From Planobispora rosea (GTDB lineage: Bacteria; Actinomycetota; Actinomycetes; Streptosporangiales; Streptosporangiaceae), in the NCBI RefSeq assembly GCF_014648175.1, contig NZ_BMQP01000033.1, positions 25,176 to 89,175 on the forward strand: DNA of 64,000 nt, read 5' to 3'. A program made the position numbers and the translations under genes. Numbering within the stretch: the first letter of the stretch is position 1; each line of letters starts with the position of its first letter. Of the stretch, positions 42,246-53,064 are shown one piece after another. The notes below the pieces were generated by a model. That model was not told where the DNA came from. It saw only the letters and a program-made list of their open reading frames with translations, and did not search any database.

Positions 42246-43331
42246 ATGAGAACTGTGAGCGAACCTCGACGACGGATGACCGGTAAGGAACGCCGGGAGC
42301 AGCTGATCCAGATCAGCCGGACCCTGTTCGCGGAGAAGGGGTTCGACGGGACGTCGGTCGAGGAGATAGCGGCGACCGCCAATGTCTCCAAGCCGGTGGT
42401 CTACGAGCACTTCGGCGGCAAGGAGGGGGTCTACGCCGTCGTCGTCGACCGGGAGATGCAGAAGCTGCTCGGCATGGTGACCGAGGCGCTGTCGGCCTCG
42501 CACGCGCTGGTGAAGCTGGAGCGGGCCGCGCTGGCGCTGCTGGCCTATGTGGAGGAGAACAGCGAGGGGTTCCGGATCCTGGTCCGCGACTCGCACGCGG
42601 CGTCGGGGACGGGCACGTTCGCCAGCCTGATCAACGACATCGCCAGCCAGGTCGAGGATGTCATGGTCGACGAGTTCGCCACACGCGGTTACGACCCGAA
42701 GCTCGCCCCGATGTACGCGCAGATGCTGGTCGGGATGGTGGCGCTGACCGGCCAGTGGTGGCTGGACGTGCGGCGGCCGTCGCGCGAGGAGGTGGCCGCG
42801 CACCTGGTCAACCTCGCGTGGAACGGGTTGACGGGGCTGAACCCCCGGCCCCGGCTGACCTCCGGTTCCCGGGTGGTCGAGGAGCGGCGGGCGCCCGTCG
42901 TCCCGCGTCCGACCGAGAAGGAGCTGCGGGAGCGGGAGCGGGCCAGGGAGCGTGAGCTCCGGGAGGCCGAGAAGCTGGCGCGCGAGCAGGAGAAGGCCCG
43001 CGAGCGCGAGCTGAAGGAGCAGGAGAAGATCCGCGAACGCGAGCTCCGGGAGGCCGAGAAGCTGGCGCGCGAGGCCGAGAGGGTGCGGCTGCGGGAGTTG
43101 AAGGAGCTGGAGAAGATCCGCGAGCGCGAACAGCGGGAGGCCGAGAAGCTGGCGCGCGAGCAGGAGAAGGTCCGCGAGCGCGAGCTGAAGGAGCAGGAGA
43201 GGGCGCGCGAGCGCGAGCTCCGGCAGCTGCGCGAGGCCGAGAAGGCCCGTGAACGCGAGCAGCGTGAGCTGGAGCGGGTCCGCGTCCGGGAGGCCAGGGC
43301 GGCCGAGCGGGCAAGCAACAGCAGCCGTTGA
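42246..43331 (+). CDS. TetR-family regulator with a long ER/K-rich repeat helix
   Basis: A 361-residue regulator. Residues 10-60 are the TetR helix-turn-helix: RREQLIQISRTLFAEKG, TSVEEIAATANVSKPVVYEHFGGKEGVYA. A ligand-binding domain of usual size follows to about residue 205. From residue 223 to about 355 the protein is almost entirely Arg, Glu, Lys, Leu and Ala, built from a 29-residue unit (87 bp) repeated about four times, with copies starting at 42954, 43041, 43128 and 43215. It should form a single long charged helix or coiled coil. The ligand is unknown; the neighbour desaturase suggests a lipid-related one. ATG at 42246 or GTG at 42255. Confidence 0.85.
   Translation: MRTVSEPRRRMTGKERREQLIQISRTLFAEKGFDGTSVEEIAATANVSKPVVYEHFGGKEGVYAVVVDREMQKLLGMVTEALSASHALVKLERAALALLAYVEENSEGFRILVRDSHAASGTGTFASLINDIASQVEDVMVDEFATRGYDPKLAPMYAQMLVGMVALTGQWWLDVRRPSREEVAAHLVNLAWNGLTGLNPRPRLTSGSRVVEERRAPVVPRPTEKELRERERARERELREAEKLAREQEKARERELKEQEKIRERELREAEKLAREAERVRLRELKELEKIREREQREAEKLAREQEKVRERELKEQERARERELRQLREAEKAREREQRELERVRVREARAAERASNSSR
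42954..43301 (+). repeat. 87-bp tandem repeat inside the TetR gene
   Basis: Four tandem units of exactly 87 bp start at 42954, 43041, 43128 and 43215. Each encodes a variant of ELREAEKLAREQEK followed by a second Glu/Arg/Lys-rich half. 29 residues are very close to eight turns of an alpha helix, so each unit returns to the same face. Confidence 0.75.
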
Positions 43332-43337
43332 GCCGAA

Positions 43338-43359
43338 GTTAACGTTCCGTTCAACAAAA
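43338..43359 (+). promoter_or_regulatory. PHO-box-like direct repeat before ppk
   Basis: Two adjacent 11-base units, GTTAACGTTCC and GTTCAACAAAA, match the direct-repeat style of Streptomyces PhoP sites (consensus near GTTCACC in 11-base units). The ATG of ppk is 17 bases downstream. Streptomyces ppk genes are known to be phosphate-controlled, so PhoP control here is a sensible inference. Confidence 0.6.
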
Positions 43360-43376
43360 GCGGGCATTCTGGTCAT

Positions 43377-45440
43377 ATGTCCGCCGAACCCGTGCACCCC
43401 ACCCCAGAAGGTCCGCCTCTGCCACAGGAGCGTTTCCTCAACCGGGAGGAGAGCTGGCTCCAGTTCAACCAGCGCGTCCTGGAGCTGGCCGAGGACCCGT
43501 CCCTGCCGCTGCTGGAACGGGTCCGGTTTCTGGCGATCTTCGCCAGCAACCTGGACGAGTTCTTCCGGGTGCGGGTGGCCGGGCTGAAACGGCGGATGGC
43601 CACCGGCCTGCTGCTGCGTACCAAGAGCGGCATGAAGCCCCGCGAGGAGCTGGCCAGGATCGCCGCCATCGCCGACGAGCTCGCGCAGCGGCACGCGGCC
43701 TGTTTCCACGAGCGGATCTCCCCTCAGCTCGCCGCCGAGGGCATCGTGATCGTGCGCTGGAGCGATCTGAACCGCGACGAGCGCACCGAGATGCGCAAGC
43801 TGTTCCGGGAGCGGATCCGGCCGGTGCTGACGCCCCTAGCCGTCGATCCCGCCCACCCGTTCCCCTATATTTCGGGTCTTTCTCTCAACCTCGCCGTGAC
43901 CGTCCGGAACCCGGCGACCGGTCACACGGTGTTCGCGCGGGTGAAGGTGCCGAGCCGGCTGCCCCGCTTCGTCGCGGCGTCCAAGGACCGGTTCGTCCCG
44001 CTCGAAGACGTGATCGCGGCCCATCTGGGCCAGCTCTTCAAGGGCATGGAGATCGTCGAGCACCACGTCTTCCGGGTCACCCGGAACGAGGATCTCGAAG
44101 TGGACGAGGACGTCACCGAGAACCTCATGCAGGCCCTGGAGAAGGAGCTGCTCAAGCGTCGTTTCGGCCCGCCGGTCCGGCTGGAGGTGGAGGACAGCAT
44201 CACGCCCGGGGTGCTGGAGCTGCTGGTCGAGGAACTGGGCGTGGCCGAGCACGAGATCTACCGGCTGCCCGGCCCGCTCGACCTCACGGGGCTGCACACG
44301 ATCGCCGACCTGGACCGGGGGGAGCTGAGCTTCCGCCCGTTCGTGCCCGCGGAGGTCGTCCACGTCGAGGACGACATCTTCACGGTGCTCCGCGAGCGGG
44401 ACGTGCTGCTGCATCATCCGTACGACTCGTTCGCCACGAGCGTGCAGCGCTTCATCGAGCAGGCCGCCGCCGACCCGGACGTGCTGGCCATCAAGCAGAC
44501 GCTCTACCGGACCAGCGGCGACTCCCCGATCGTGGACGCGCTGATCGACGCGGCCGAGGCGGGCAAGCAGGTCGTCGTCGTGGTGGAGATCAAGGCGCGG
44601 TTCGACGAGCACGCCAACATCAGCTGGGCGCGGAAGCTGGAACGGGCCGGATGCCACGTGGTCTACGGGGTGGTGGGCCTGAAGACGCACTGCAAGCTGG
44701 CCCTGGTCGTCCGGCAGGAGTCCTCCGGCGAGCTGCGCAGCTACTGTCACATCGGCACGGGCAACTACAACCCGAAGACCGCCCGGATGTACGAGGATCT
44801 GGGGCTGCTGACCGCCGACCCGCTGGTCGGCGAGGATGTCACGGATCTGTTCATCCACCTGACGGGATACTCCAACCAGTCGGCCTACCGGCGGCTGCTG
44901 GTCGCCCCGCACTCGCTCCGGGGCGGGCTGCTGGCCAGGATCGAGCGGGAGATCACCCACGCGCTGGCGGGTCGCCCGGCCAGGATCCGGATGAAGACGA
45001 ACTCCCTGGTGGACGAGCCGCTCATCGACGCCCTCTACCGGGCGTCGCAGGCGGGTGTGCCGGTGGATCTGTGGGTGCGTGGAGTATGTACGCTGCGGCC
45101 GGGTATCCCGGGGCTGTCGGACAACATCCGGGTCAGGAGCGTTCTGGGCCGGTTCCTGGAGCACTCGCGGATCTACGAGTTCGGCCAGGGCCGCCGGCCG
45201 GAGATCTGGATCGGCAGCGCCGACATGATGCGGCGCAACCTGGACCGCAGGGTGGAGGCGTTGGTCAAGGTCGTCAGCCAGCAGCAGCGGGCCTACCTGG
45301 GCGATCTCTTCGACCGGGCGATGGCGGACACCACGGCGACGTGGTGGCTCAACGCGGACGGCTCCTGGACCCGGCACACCGGTGACGACCTGCAGAGCCA
45401 CCTGATCGGCACCCGTCGGTGGAGGACCATCGATGACTGA
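43377..45440 (+). CDS. ppk: Polyphosphate kinase
   Basis: A 687-residue PPK1 that makes polyphosphate from ATP reversibly. N-terminal domain RFLNREESWLQFNQRVLELA; the phospholipase-D-like catalytic half has HCKLALVVRQE and GTGNYNPKTARMYEDLGLLT near residues 440-470, including the phosphorylated His region, and RVRSVLGRFLEHSRIYEF. Length is normal. The stop overlaps the start of the Nudix fusion gene by 8 bases, so the two are coupled. Confidence 0.97.
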   Translation: MSAEPVHPTPEGPPLPQERFLNREESWLQFNQRVLELAEDPSLPLLERVRFLAIFASNLDEFFRVRVAGLKRRMATGLLLRTKSGMKPREELARIAAIADELAQRHAACFHERISPQLAAEGIVIVRWSDLNRDERTEMRKLFRERIRPVLTPLAVDPAHPFPYISGLSLNLAVTVRNPATGHTVFARVKVPSRLPRFVAASKDRFVPLEDVIAAHLGQLFKGMEIVEHHVFRVTRNEDLEVDEDVTENLMQALEKELLKRRFGPPVRLEVEDSITPGVLELLVEELGVAEHEIYRLPGPLDLTGLHTIADLDRGELSFRPFVPAEVVHVEDDIFTVLRERDVLLHHPYDSFATSVQRFIEQAAADPDVLAIKQTLYRTSGDSPIVDALIDAAEAGKQVVVVVEIKARFDEHANISWARKLERAGCHVVYGVVGLKTHCKLALVVRQESSGELRSYCHIGTGNYNPKTARMYEDLGLLTADPLVGEDVTDLFIHLTGYSNQSAYRRLLVAPHSLRGGLLARIEREITHALAGRPARIRMKTNSLVDEPLIDALYRASQAGVPVDLWVRGVCTLRPGIPGLSDNIRVRSVLGRFLEHSRIYEFGQGRRPEIWIGSADMMRRNLDRRVEALVKVVSQQQRAYLGDLFDRAMADTTATWWLNADGSWTRHTGDDLQSHLIGTRRWRTIDD

Positions 45441-46311
45441 GCTCGACGTCCATCCGACCGGCATGATCCGCGCCGCCGGGGCGGTGGTGTGGCGGGGCGA
45501 GGAGTCGGCTCCCGAGGTGGCGCTCGTCCACCGGCCCAAGTACGACGACTGGACCTTCCCCAAGGGCAAGCTGAAACCCGGCGAGCACGTGATCGGCGGG
45601 GCGCTGCGCGAGGTGGCCGAGGAGACGGGGGTCACGGCCGTCCTCGGCAGGTTGCTGCCGCCGGTCCACTACATGAAGGGCAGGCGGCTCAAGCGGGTCG
45701 ACTACTGGCTGGCGCGGGCGGTCTCGGAGGCTCCGTACGCCGGGGGGGACGAGGTCGACGAGGTGGCCTGGCTGCCGCCGGAGGAGGCGCGGCGGCGGCT
45801 GACCTACGAGTGGGACGCCGGCCTGCTCCGCGCGCTCACCGCGCTCCCCCTGGCGACCACGCCGCTGCTCCTGGTCCGGCACGGCGTGGCCGGCTCGCGC
45901 CAGGAGTGGCAGGGCGACGACGACCTGCGCCCGCTGGATGAGACCGGCCTGGCCCAGGCCGGGGTGCTCGCCGACGCCCTGGCCGGTTACCGCCCGGTGG
46001 AGCTGGTCAGCTCGCCGAGCAGGCGCTGCGTGCAGACCCTTGAGCCGTACGCCGGGCGGGCGGGGCTGACGATCCGTCACGAGCCGCTGCTCTCGGAGAC
46101 CGGCTACGACCCGCACGCGTCGCTCCGCCTGGTCACCGAGACGCTGGCGGCGGGCCGGCCGGCCGCGCTGTGCAGCCACGGCAAGGTGCTCCCCGCGCTG
46201 ATCTCGGGCGTCGTCAGGCGGCCCGCCGACTCGCACCTGCGCAAGGGCGCGTTCCTGGTCCTGCACCACGCCGGTGGCCGGGTCGTGGGCATGGACCGTT
46301 ACACCACCTGA
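45433..46311 (+). CDS. Nudix hydrolase fused to a histidine phosphatase (MutT1-like)
   Basis: A 292-residue fusion. Residues 12-125 are a Nudix domain with the box GKLKPGEHVIGGALREVAEE, which cleaves nucleoside diphosphate-linked substrates. From about residue 143 is a phosphoglycerate-mutase-like phosphatase with the catalytic LLVRHGVAGSR and SSPSRRCVQTLEPY. The same fusion in mycobacteria (MutT1) degrades 8-oxo-dGTP and related nucleotides and can use diadenosine polyphosphates. Next to ppk it may also serve polyphosphate-linked nucleotide turnover. Confidence 0.9.
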   Translation: MTELDVHPTGMIRAAGAVVWRGEESAPEVALVHRPKYDDWTFPKGKLKPGEHVIGGALREVAEETGVTAVLGRLLPPVHYMKGRRLKRVDYWLARAVSEAPYAGGDEVDEVAWLPPEEARRRLTYEWDAGLLRALTALPLATTPLLLVRHGVAGSRQEWQGDDDLRPLDETGLAQAGVLADALAGYRPVELVSSPSRRCVQTLEPYAGRAGLTIRHEPLLSETGYDPHASLRLVTETLAAGRPAALCSHGKVLPALISGVVRRPADSHLRKGAFLVLHHAGGRVVGMDRYTT

Positions 46312-46325
46312 GGGCCCGGGGATCC

Positions 46326-47804
46326 TCACAGGAGCTTTCCGACCGCCTGGACGGTCTTCTCCCACACGTCCGGGAACTCCCGGGAGGCGCGCTCGGCCCC
46401 GGCCCGTTCGAGGCCGGTCAGGACGCCGTAGGTGAAGGTGTCCTCCCCCGCCTGCCGGGCCCGCCCGGCCTCGGCGGCGAGCCGCTCCTGGGCGACCATG
46501 CCGTCCCGGTGGGCGCCCAGCACGTCCTGTACGGCCTCCGCCCGGTCGGCGAGCTCGGACATGCCGAGCACCTCGGCGGTGTAGCGGGCCCGTTTGGCGG
46601 CCTTGCGCACCTCGTGCATGGCGGTCTCGCGCTTGTCCTGGTCCTCGATGGCCTGGGCGGCGGCGTAGGCGCGGGTGACCCGGCGCCAGCTCTTGGCGGC
46701 GACGGCTTCGAGGGTCGCGGCGGGCTTGGCGGCCGCCTTGGTGAGCTGGGGGGAGGCGATCAGGTCGTCGAGGGCGTCGAGCAGGGCGAAGTACCGTTCG
46801 CCGGTGAGCGCCTGCCTGATCCGGTCGTACGCCTCGTGCTCGCTGTCCAGCAGGTCGGAGCCGAGCCGGGCGCGCACCGGCCCCACGATCAGCTCGCCGT
46901 CCAGGGCGTCGAGGGTGCGGGAGAACCGGTCCCGGATGACTTCCAGGTCACGCGCCTCCCCGAGGATCCCGCCCAGCCACTTGAGCTCGTCCTGGACGGC
47001 CTCGGTGTTCTCGACGACCTTCCTGAAGGACTTGAGCACGCTGCGCATCCGGCGGCAGGCCACGCGCATCTGGTGCACGGCGTCCGGCTCGGCCCGCCGT
47101 ACCCGGGGGTCATGCGAGAGCAGGGTCGCCACCTGGGAGGACAGGTGTCCGATGACGACCTCGCCCGCGCTCCCCTTCCCGGTCTTGGCGACCCGGACCT
47201 CGGGTATCCCCCGGGCGGCGCCGAGCAGGCGGGCCAGCTTGCTGGCCGATCCGGCGGGGCTCGCCCCGGCCTTGCGGAGCCGCTTGCCGACCTTCTCCAG
47301 CAGTTTCCCGTTGCCCGTGCCCAGTTCGGCCTCGACCTCGCGCCAGCGCTCGACGTGCGGCTCCTCGCCGAGCACGGTGCCCTTGACCCGGTCGTCGGCG
47401 ATCTCCACGAGCGTCACGCCCGCGCCGTTGCGCAGCTGGGTGACCGAGCGGCGGGTGTCGAGCTCGGCGACGGGGAGGAGGGGGGCTCCGCGGGTGAAGG
47501 CGAGGACCAGGTCGGCCAGCTCCGGGGGGACGAGCCTGACGCTCCGGGTCAGCGGGTGGGTGATCTCCTGCCGGGCGCCCTTGGCCTTGGGCAGTTTCAG
47601 GTGCCAGCCGGGGTCGGTGCCGCCCCTGCGCCGCCGCAGGGTGATGCCCCGCGCGGCGAGCCTGAGGTCGGGGGTGTCGAAGTAGATCGCCACGAGCTGG
47701 TACGACCTGGGGCCGGAGACCTCGTCACAGCCCGGCAGTCCTGTCAGGTCGGGAATCTCGTAGTCCGCCGGGACGTCGAACTTGTCTTCGATCTCCATTG
47801 CCAC
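46326..47804 (-). CDS. CYTH and CHAD domain protein
   Basis: A 492-residue protein. Residues 1-205 are a CYTH triphosphate-tunnel domain beginning with the signature EIEDKFDV. From about residue 215 a CHAD domain begins, rich in His, Arg and Lys helices (DAVHQMRVACRRMRSVLKSF and MHEVRKAAKRARYTAEVL). CYTH enzymes hydrolyse triphosphates or polyphosphate, and CHAD helices bind polyphosphate, which fits the neighbouring ppk on the other strand. The two genes converge with 15 bases between. Confidence 0.9.
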   Translation of the reverse strand: MAMEIEDKFDVPADYEIPDLTGLPGCDEVSGPRSYQLVAIYFDTPDLRLAARGITLRRRRGGTDPGWHLKLPKAKGARQEITHPLTRSVRLVPPELADLVLAFTRGAPLLPVAELDTRRSVTQLRNGAGVTLVEIADDRVKGTVLGEEPHVERWREVEAELGTGNGKLLEKVGKRLRKAGASPAGSASKLARLLGAARGIPEVRVAKTGKGSAGEVVIGHLSSQVATLLSHDPRVRRAEPDAVHQMRVACRRMRSVLKSFRKVVENTEAVQDELKWLGGILGEARDLEVIRDRFSRTLDALDGELIVGPVRARLGSDLLDSEHEAYDRIRQALTGERYFALLDALDDLIASPQLTKAAAKPAATLEAVAAKSWRRVTRAYAAAQAIEDQDKRETAMHEVRKAAKRARYTAEVLGMSELADRAEAVQDVLGAHRDGMVAQERLAAEAGRARQAGEDTFTYGVLTGLERAGAERASREFPDVWEKTVQAVGKLL

Positions 47805-47848
47805 AGGCCAGCCCCATTTACCTGGTGTCTACCGTGTCCTCGCAGTAT

Positions 47849-48643
47849 TTATCGACCCCCCTCTACCCGTCCAGCGCCGGACTTGCGCGCCACGACGAAG
47901 ATTCTCCGGAAGGGGAAGACGGTGCCGTACGGCCGGCGCGGGTAGGCCTCGTTCAGCTCGGCCGCGAAGTCGGCGAGGAACTCGTTGCGCTCGGCGAGGG
48001 GGAGGCGGTCGATCACCGGGCGCAGGGCGGTGCCGCTGACCCAGTGGAGCACGGCGTTCTCGCCGGGCAGGACGTGCAGGTAGGTCGTCTCCCAGGCGTC
48101 CACCGCGCAGCCGAGGCCGGTGAGCAGTTCCAGGTACTCGGCCGGGGTCCCCACCGGTTCGTTCCTGACCAGGTCGCCGAGCCATTCGAGCCATTTGGTC
48201 CGGCACAGGTCGCGCAGGATCACGTGGCTGGGCGCGTCGAAGTTGCCGGGCATCTGGAAGGCCAGCCACCCGCCGGGGGCGAGGTCCTGGACCCAGCGGG
48301 GCAGCAGGTCCCGGTGCTCGGGCACCCACTGCAGGACGGCGTTGGAGACGATCACGTCCACCGGGCGTCCGGGGCGCCAGTCCGTGACGTCGCCGACGGA
48401 GAAGGAGAGCCGGTCCCCCGCCGGGGCCTTGTCGATCATCGCGGGCGAGGAGTCGAAGCCGTGCACCTCGGCCCCGGGCCAGCGCCTGGCCAGCTCGGCG
48501 GTGAGGTCGCCGGTGCCGCACCCCGCGTCGACCACGTAGGCCGGGTCCTTGGCGGTTATCCTGCCGGTGAGATCGAAGAACGGGCGTGACCGCTCGTCGG
48601 CGTACCGGCCGTAGGCCTCTGGGTCCCACATATCTCTTGACAT
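47849..48643 (-). CDS. tam: Trans-aconitate 2-methyltransferase
   Basis: A 264-residue SAM-dependent enzyme that methylates trans-aconitate, a toxic side product of citrate metabolism. SAM motif I YVVDAGCGTGDLTAELARRW, acidic strand VHGFDSSPAMI, motif IV VIVSNAVLQWVPEH, and WVQDLAPGGWLAFQMPGNFDAPSH fit Tam enzymes. The partner regulator is TamR, divergent and 58 bases away. Start ATG at 48643 or the ATG four codons later (48631), just after AAGAGAT; the promoter geometry allows a leaderless message. Confidence 0.85.
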   Translation of the reverse strand: MSRDMWDPEAYGRYADERSRPFFDLTGRITAKDPAYVVDAGCGTGDLTAELARRWPGAEVHGFDSSPAMIDKAPAGDRLSFSVGDVTDWRPGRPVDVIVSNAVLQWVPEHRDLLPRWVQDLAPGGWLAFQMPGNFDAPSHVILRDLCRTKWLEWLGDLVRNEPVGTPAEYLELLTGLGCAVDAWETTYLHVLPGENAVLHWVSGTALRPVIDRLPLAERNEFLADFAAELNEAYPRRPYGTVFPFRRIFVVARKSGAGRVEGGR

Positions 48644-48648
48644 CAAGA
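48635..48648. promoter_or_regulatory. MarR-type palindrome 1 in the tam/tamR divergent region
   Basis: TCTTGACATCAAGA, with perfect six-base arms, covers the expected start of tam transcription. The centre lies 35 bp from that of the second site. Confidence 0.75.
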
Positions 48649-48651
48649 CGA

Positions 48652-48681
48652 TTGATATCCCCGGAGATATCTCGATGTCAA
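48652..48681 (-). promoter_or_regulatory. Promoter of tam
   Basis: On the minus strand TTGACA (48681-48676) and TATCAA (48657-48652) are separated by 18 bases. The -35 box is inside palindrome 2 and the start site falls in palindrome 1, so both sites would block it when bound. Confidence 0.6.
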
Positions 48682-48683
48682 GA
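48670..48683. promoter_or_regulatory. MarR-type palindrome 2 in the tam/tamR divergent region
   Basis: TCTCGATGTCAAGA, a near copy of site 1 with one mismatch in the arms, lies between the two genes and overlaps the -35 box of tam. Confidence 0.7.
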
Positions 48684-48700
48684 AAGATAGACTGCGTGTC

Positions 48701-49234
48701 ATGACCCCGCATGACCCGGAGCAGGCCCAGGACGAAGTCGATCGCCTGGTCGCGGCCTGGCGGCAGGAGCGCCGCGACCTGGACGTGGAACCCCTCCAGG
48801 TGCTCAGTCGCGTCTCCCGGCTGGCCCGCCACCTCGACCGCGCCCGCCGCGCCTCCTTCGCCGAGCACGGGCTGGAGAGCTGGGAGTTCGACGTGCTCAC
48901 CGCCCTGCGCCGGGCCGGCAGGCCGTACGAGCTGAGCCCGGGAGCCCTGCTCCGCGCCACCCTGGTCACCTCCGGCACGATGACCAACCGGATCGACCGG
49001 CTGGCCGCGGCCGGGCTGGTACGGCGCCGCCCCGATCCCGAGGACCGGCGCGGCGTCCTGGTCTCGCTGACCGAGGACGGGCTCAAGCGGGTGGACGACG
49101 CCTTCGCCGACCTGCTCCGCCGCGAGCACGAACTGCTCGCCGGCCTCGGACAGCGCGAACAGCAGACCCTTGCGGGCCTGCTGCGCACGCTACTCATCCC
49201 TTTTGACGCCACCGACACCACCGGAGCGCATTGA
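48701..49234 (+). CDS. tamR: MarR-family regulator, TamR-like
   Basis: A 177-residue winged-helix regulator. The DNA-binding part has WEFDVLTALRRAG, LVTSGTMTNRIDRLAAAGLVRRR and the wing PEDRRGVLVSLTEDG. The N-terminal helix with LEVEPLQV-like segment is typical of MarR proteins with a long first helix. Its place divergent from tam, with two MarR palindromes between, matches TamR of Streptomyces, which senses citrate, aconitate and oxidative stress. ATG at 48701 has no strong Shine-Dalgarno. Confidence 0.85.
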   Translation: MTPHDPEQAQDEVDRLVAAWRQERRDLDVEPLQVLSRVSRLARHLDRARRASFAEHGLESWEFDVLTALRRAGRPYELSPGALLRATLVTSGTMTNRIDRLAAAGLVRRRPDPEDRRGVLVSLTEDGLKRVDDAFADLLRREHELLAGLGQREQQTLAGLLRTLLIPFDATDTTGAH

Positions 49235-49335
49235 CCCCACTCTGCCCTGTCAACCGGCGTTAAACCCGATCAAGAACAAACCGGTCGGCATCACCGCACG
49301 GCCAGGCGTCACCCCCCGAGGCGTACGGCCGGGCG

Positions 49336-51151
<1,816 letters not shown>

Positions 51152-51171
<20 letters not shown>

Positions 51172-52114
51172 CGTGCGACAAGGGTATCCGCTGCGCGCGG
51201 CCCGGCGGCCCCTGGACGACCGTGGGCCCGGGGACGGGGCCGTGGGCGGTCAGGACGTCGCGGGCGACGTTCTCGGTCTTCAGCGCGGCGGCCAGCGTCT
51301 CGGCGTGCGCCTCGGACTCGGCCAGGAAGGCGCAGGTCGGGCCGGAGCCGGAGACGATGGCGCCCAGGGCGCCGTGCGCGCGACCGGCCTGCAGGGTGCG
51401 GGCCAGGGAACCGCGCAGTGACAGGGCGGCCGGCTGCAGGTCGTTGGTGAGCTCGGCGCCGAGCGCCCTCGCGTCGCCGACGCGGAGCGCGGCCAGCAGC
51501 GGCTCGGCGGCCCGGGGGTGACCGACCGGTTCCCCGCCCTCCTGGCGGATGCGGTCGCACTCGCCGTACACCTTCGCCGTGGACAGGCCTCCGTCGGCCA
51601 GGGCGAAGACCCAGTGGAACGTTCCGCCGACCTCCAGCGGGGCCAGCCGCTCGCCCCGGCCGGTGCCCACGGCGGTCCCGCCCAGCAGCGCGAACGGGAC
51701 GTCGCTGCCGAGGTCGGAGGCGATCTCCATGAGGTCCTCCAGCGGCAGGCCGAGACCCCACAGCTCGTTGCAGGCGACCAGGGCCGCGGCCGCGTCGGCG
51801 CTGCCGCCCGCCATGCCGCCCGCCACCGGGATCGCCTTGCGGATGGCCAGGCTCACCCCGTAGGAGCGGCCGGCGTGCCGGGCCAGCGCGACGGCGGCCT
51901 GGATGGCGAGGTTGTCGCCGTCCTCGGGCACCTGGTCGGCGGACTCGCCCTCGACCCGGACGCTCATCCCGGTCTCCGCGACGGCCGTCACCTCATCGAA
52001 GATCGAGACGGCGTGGAAGACGTTCACCAGGTCGTGGTAGCCGTCGTCGCGGAGCGGGCCCACCGCAAGCTGCAGGTTGACCTTGGCGGGAACGCGGACG
52101 GTCACGGAGTTCAT
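51152..52114 (-). CDS. ispE: 4-diphosphocytidyl-2-C-methyl-D-erythritol kinase
   Basis: A 320-residue GHMP kinase of the non-mevalonate isoprenoid pathway. It has VRVPAKVNLQLAVG at the start (substrate Lys and Asn), the ATP loop IPVAGGMAGGSADAAAALVA near residue 92, and the third GHMP motif AIVSGSGPTCAFLA near residue 265. Length is normal. Gene order rsmA-ispE-ABC-F is common in actinobacteria. Confidence 0.95.
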
Positions 52115-52218
52115 GCGTCCCCCTCGGCACGCTCGCTAGTCACGGTCTCCGATCGTAACGGGACCGCTCTGACATCAACGCCAACAGATCGACAAATCCC
52201 ATCATCAACAGCGCGCGG

Positions 52219-53064
52219 CTACGGGCGGTTCTCCGCGATCCGGGCGAAGTCCTCGACCGTGAGCTGCTCGCCGCGCGCCGAGGGGTCGACGCCGGCCGCG
52301 CGCAGGGCCCGCTCGGCGGCGGCGGCCGTACCGGCCCAGGAGGCCAGGGCGGCGCGCAGGGTCTTGCGGCGCTGGGCGAAGGCGGCGTCCACCACCGCGA
52401 AGACCTCCTCGCGGGCGGCCCCGGTGGCCGGGGGCTCGCGGCGGGTCATCGCGACGAGGCCGGAGTCCACGTTGGGCACCGGCCAGAAGACCGTGCGGCC
52501 GACGGGACCGGCGCGGCGGACGTCGGCGTACCACGCCGCCTTGACCGAGGGCACACCGTAGATCTTCGAGCCCGGTGCGGCGGCCAGCCGGTCGGCGACC
52601 TCGGACTGGACCATGACCAGGATGTTCCGGAGCGAGGGCAGCGTCTCCAGCAGGTGCAGCACGACCGGCACCGAGACGTTGTAGGGCAGGTTGGCCACCA
52701 GCGCGGTCGGCCTGTCCGCGGGCAGCTGCCCCGGCTGGACGCGCATGGCGTCGGCGAGCACCACGGTGAGCCGGTCGGCCAGGCCGGGGGCGCGCTCGGC
52801 GACGGTCAGCGGGAGCTGCGCGGCGAGGACCGGGTCGATCTCCACCGCCACCACCGCGCGGACCTCGGGGAGCAGCGCCAGGGTGAGCGAGCCCAGGCCG
52901 GGGCCGACCTCGATGACCACGTCGTCGGGGTGGAGCCCGGCGGTCCGGACGATCCGGCGGACCGTGCCGCCGTCGATCACGAAGTTCTGGCCGAGCTTCT
53001 TCGTCGGCCGGATATCCAGTCTCTCCGCCAAATTACGTATTTCCACGGGCCCGAGAAGGCTCAT
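52219..53064 (-). CDS. rsmA: 16S rRNA dimethyladenosine transferase (A1518/A1519)
   Basis: A 281-residue KsgA-type enzyme that dimethylates two adenines near the 3' end of 16S rRNA. N-terminal RPTKKLGQNFVIDGGTVRRI, SAM motif VIEVGPGLGSLTLALL, catalytic LVANLPYNVSVPVVLHLL (NLPY) and the C-terminal helical domain with FAQRRKTLRAAL are intact. ispE is 104 bases downstream. It diverges from the Ser/Thr kinase. Confidence 0.95.
   Translation of the reverse strand: MSLLGPVEIRNLAERLDIRPTKKLGQNFVIDGGTVRRIVRTAGLHPDDVVIEVGPGLGSLTLALLPEVRAVVAVEIDPVLAAQLPLTVAERAPGLADRLTVVLADAMRVQPGQLPADRPTALVANLPYNVSVPVVLHLLETLPSLRNILVMVQSEVADRLAAAPGSKIYGVPSVKAAWYADVRRAGPVGRTVFWPVPNVDSGLVAMTRREPPATGAAREEVFAVVDAAFAQRRKTLRAALASWAGTAAAAERALRAAGVDPSARGEQLTVEDFARIAENRP

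Noticed and set aside
42246..42257. Alternative start of the TetR gene at GTG 42255
   Set aside because: Neither start has a decisive ribosome site; the ATG was kept as the conventional choice.
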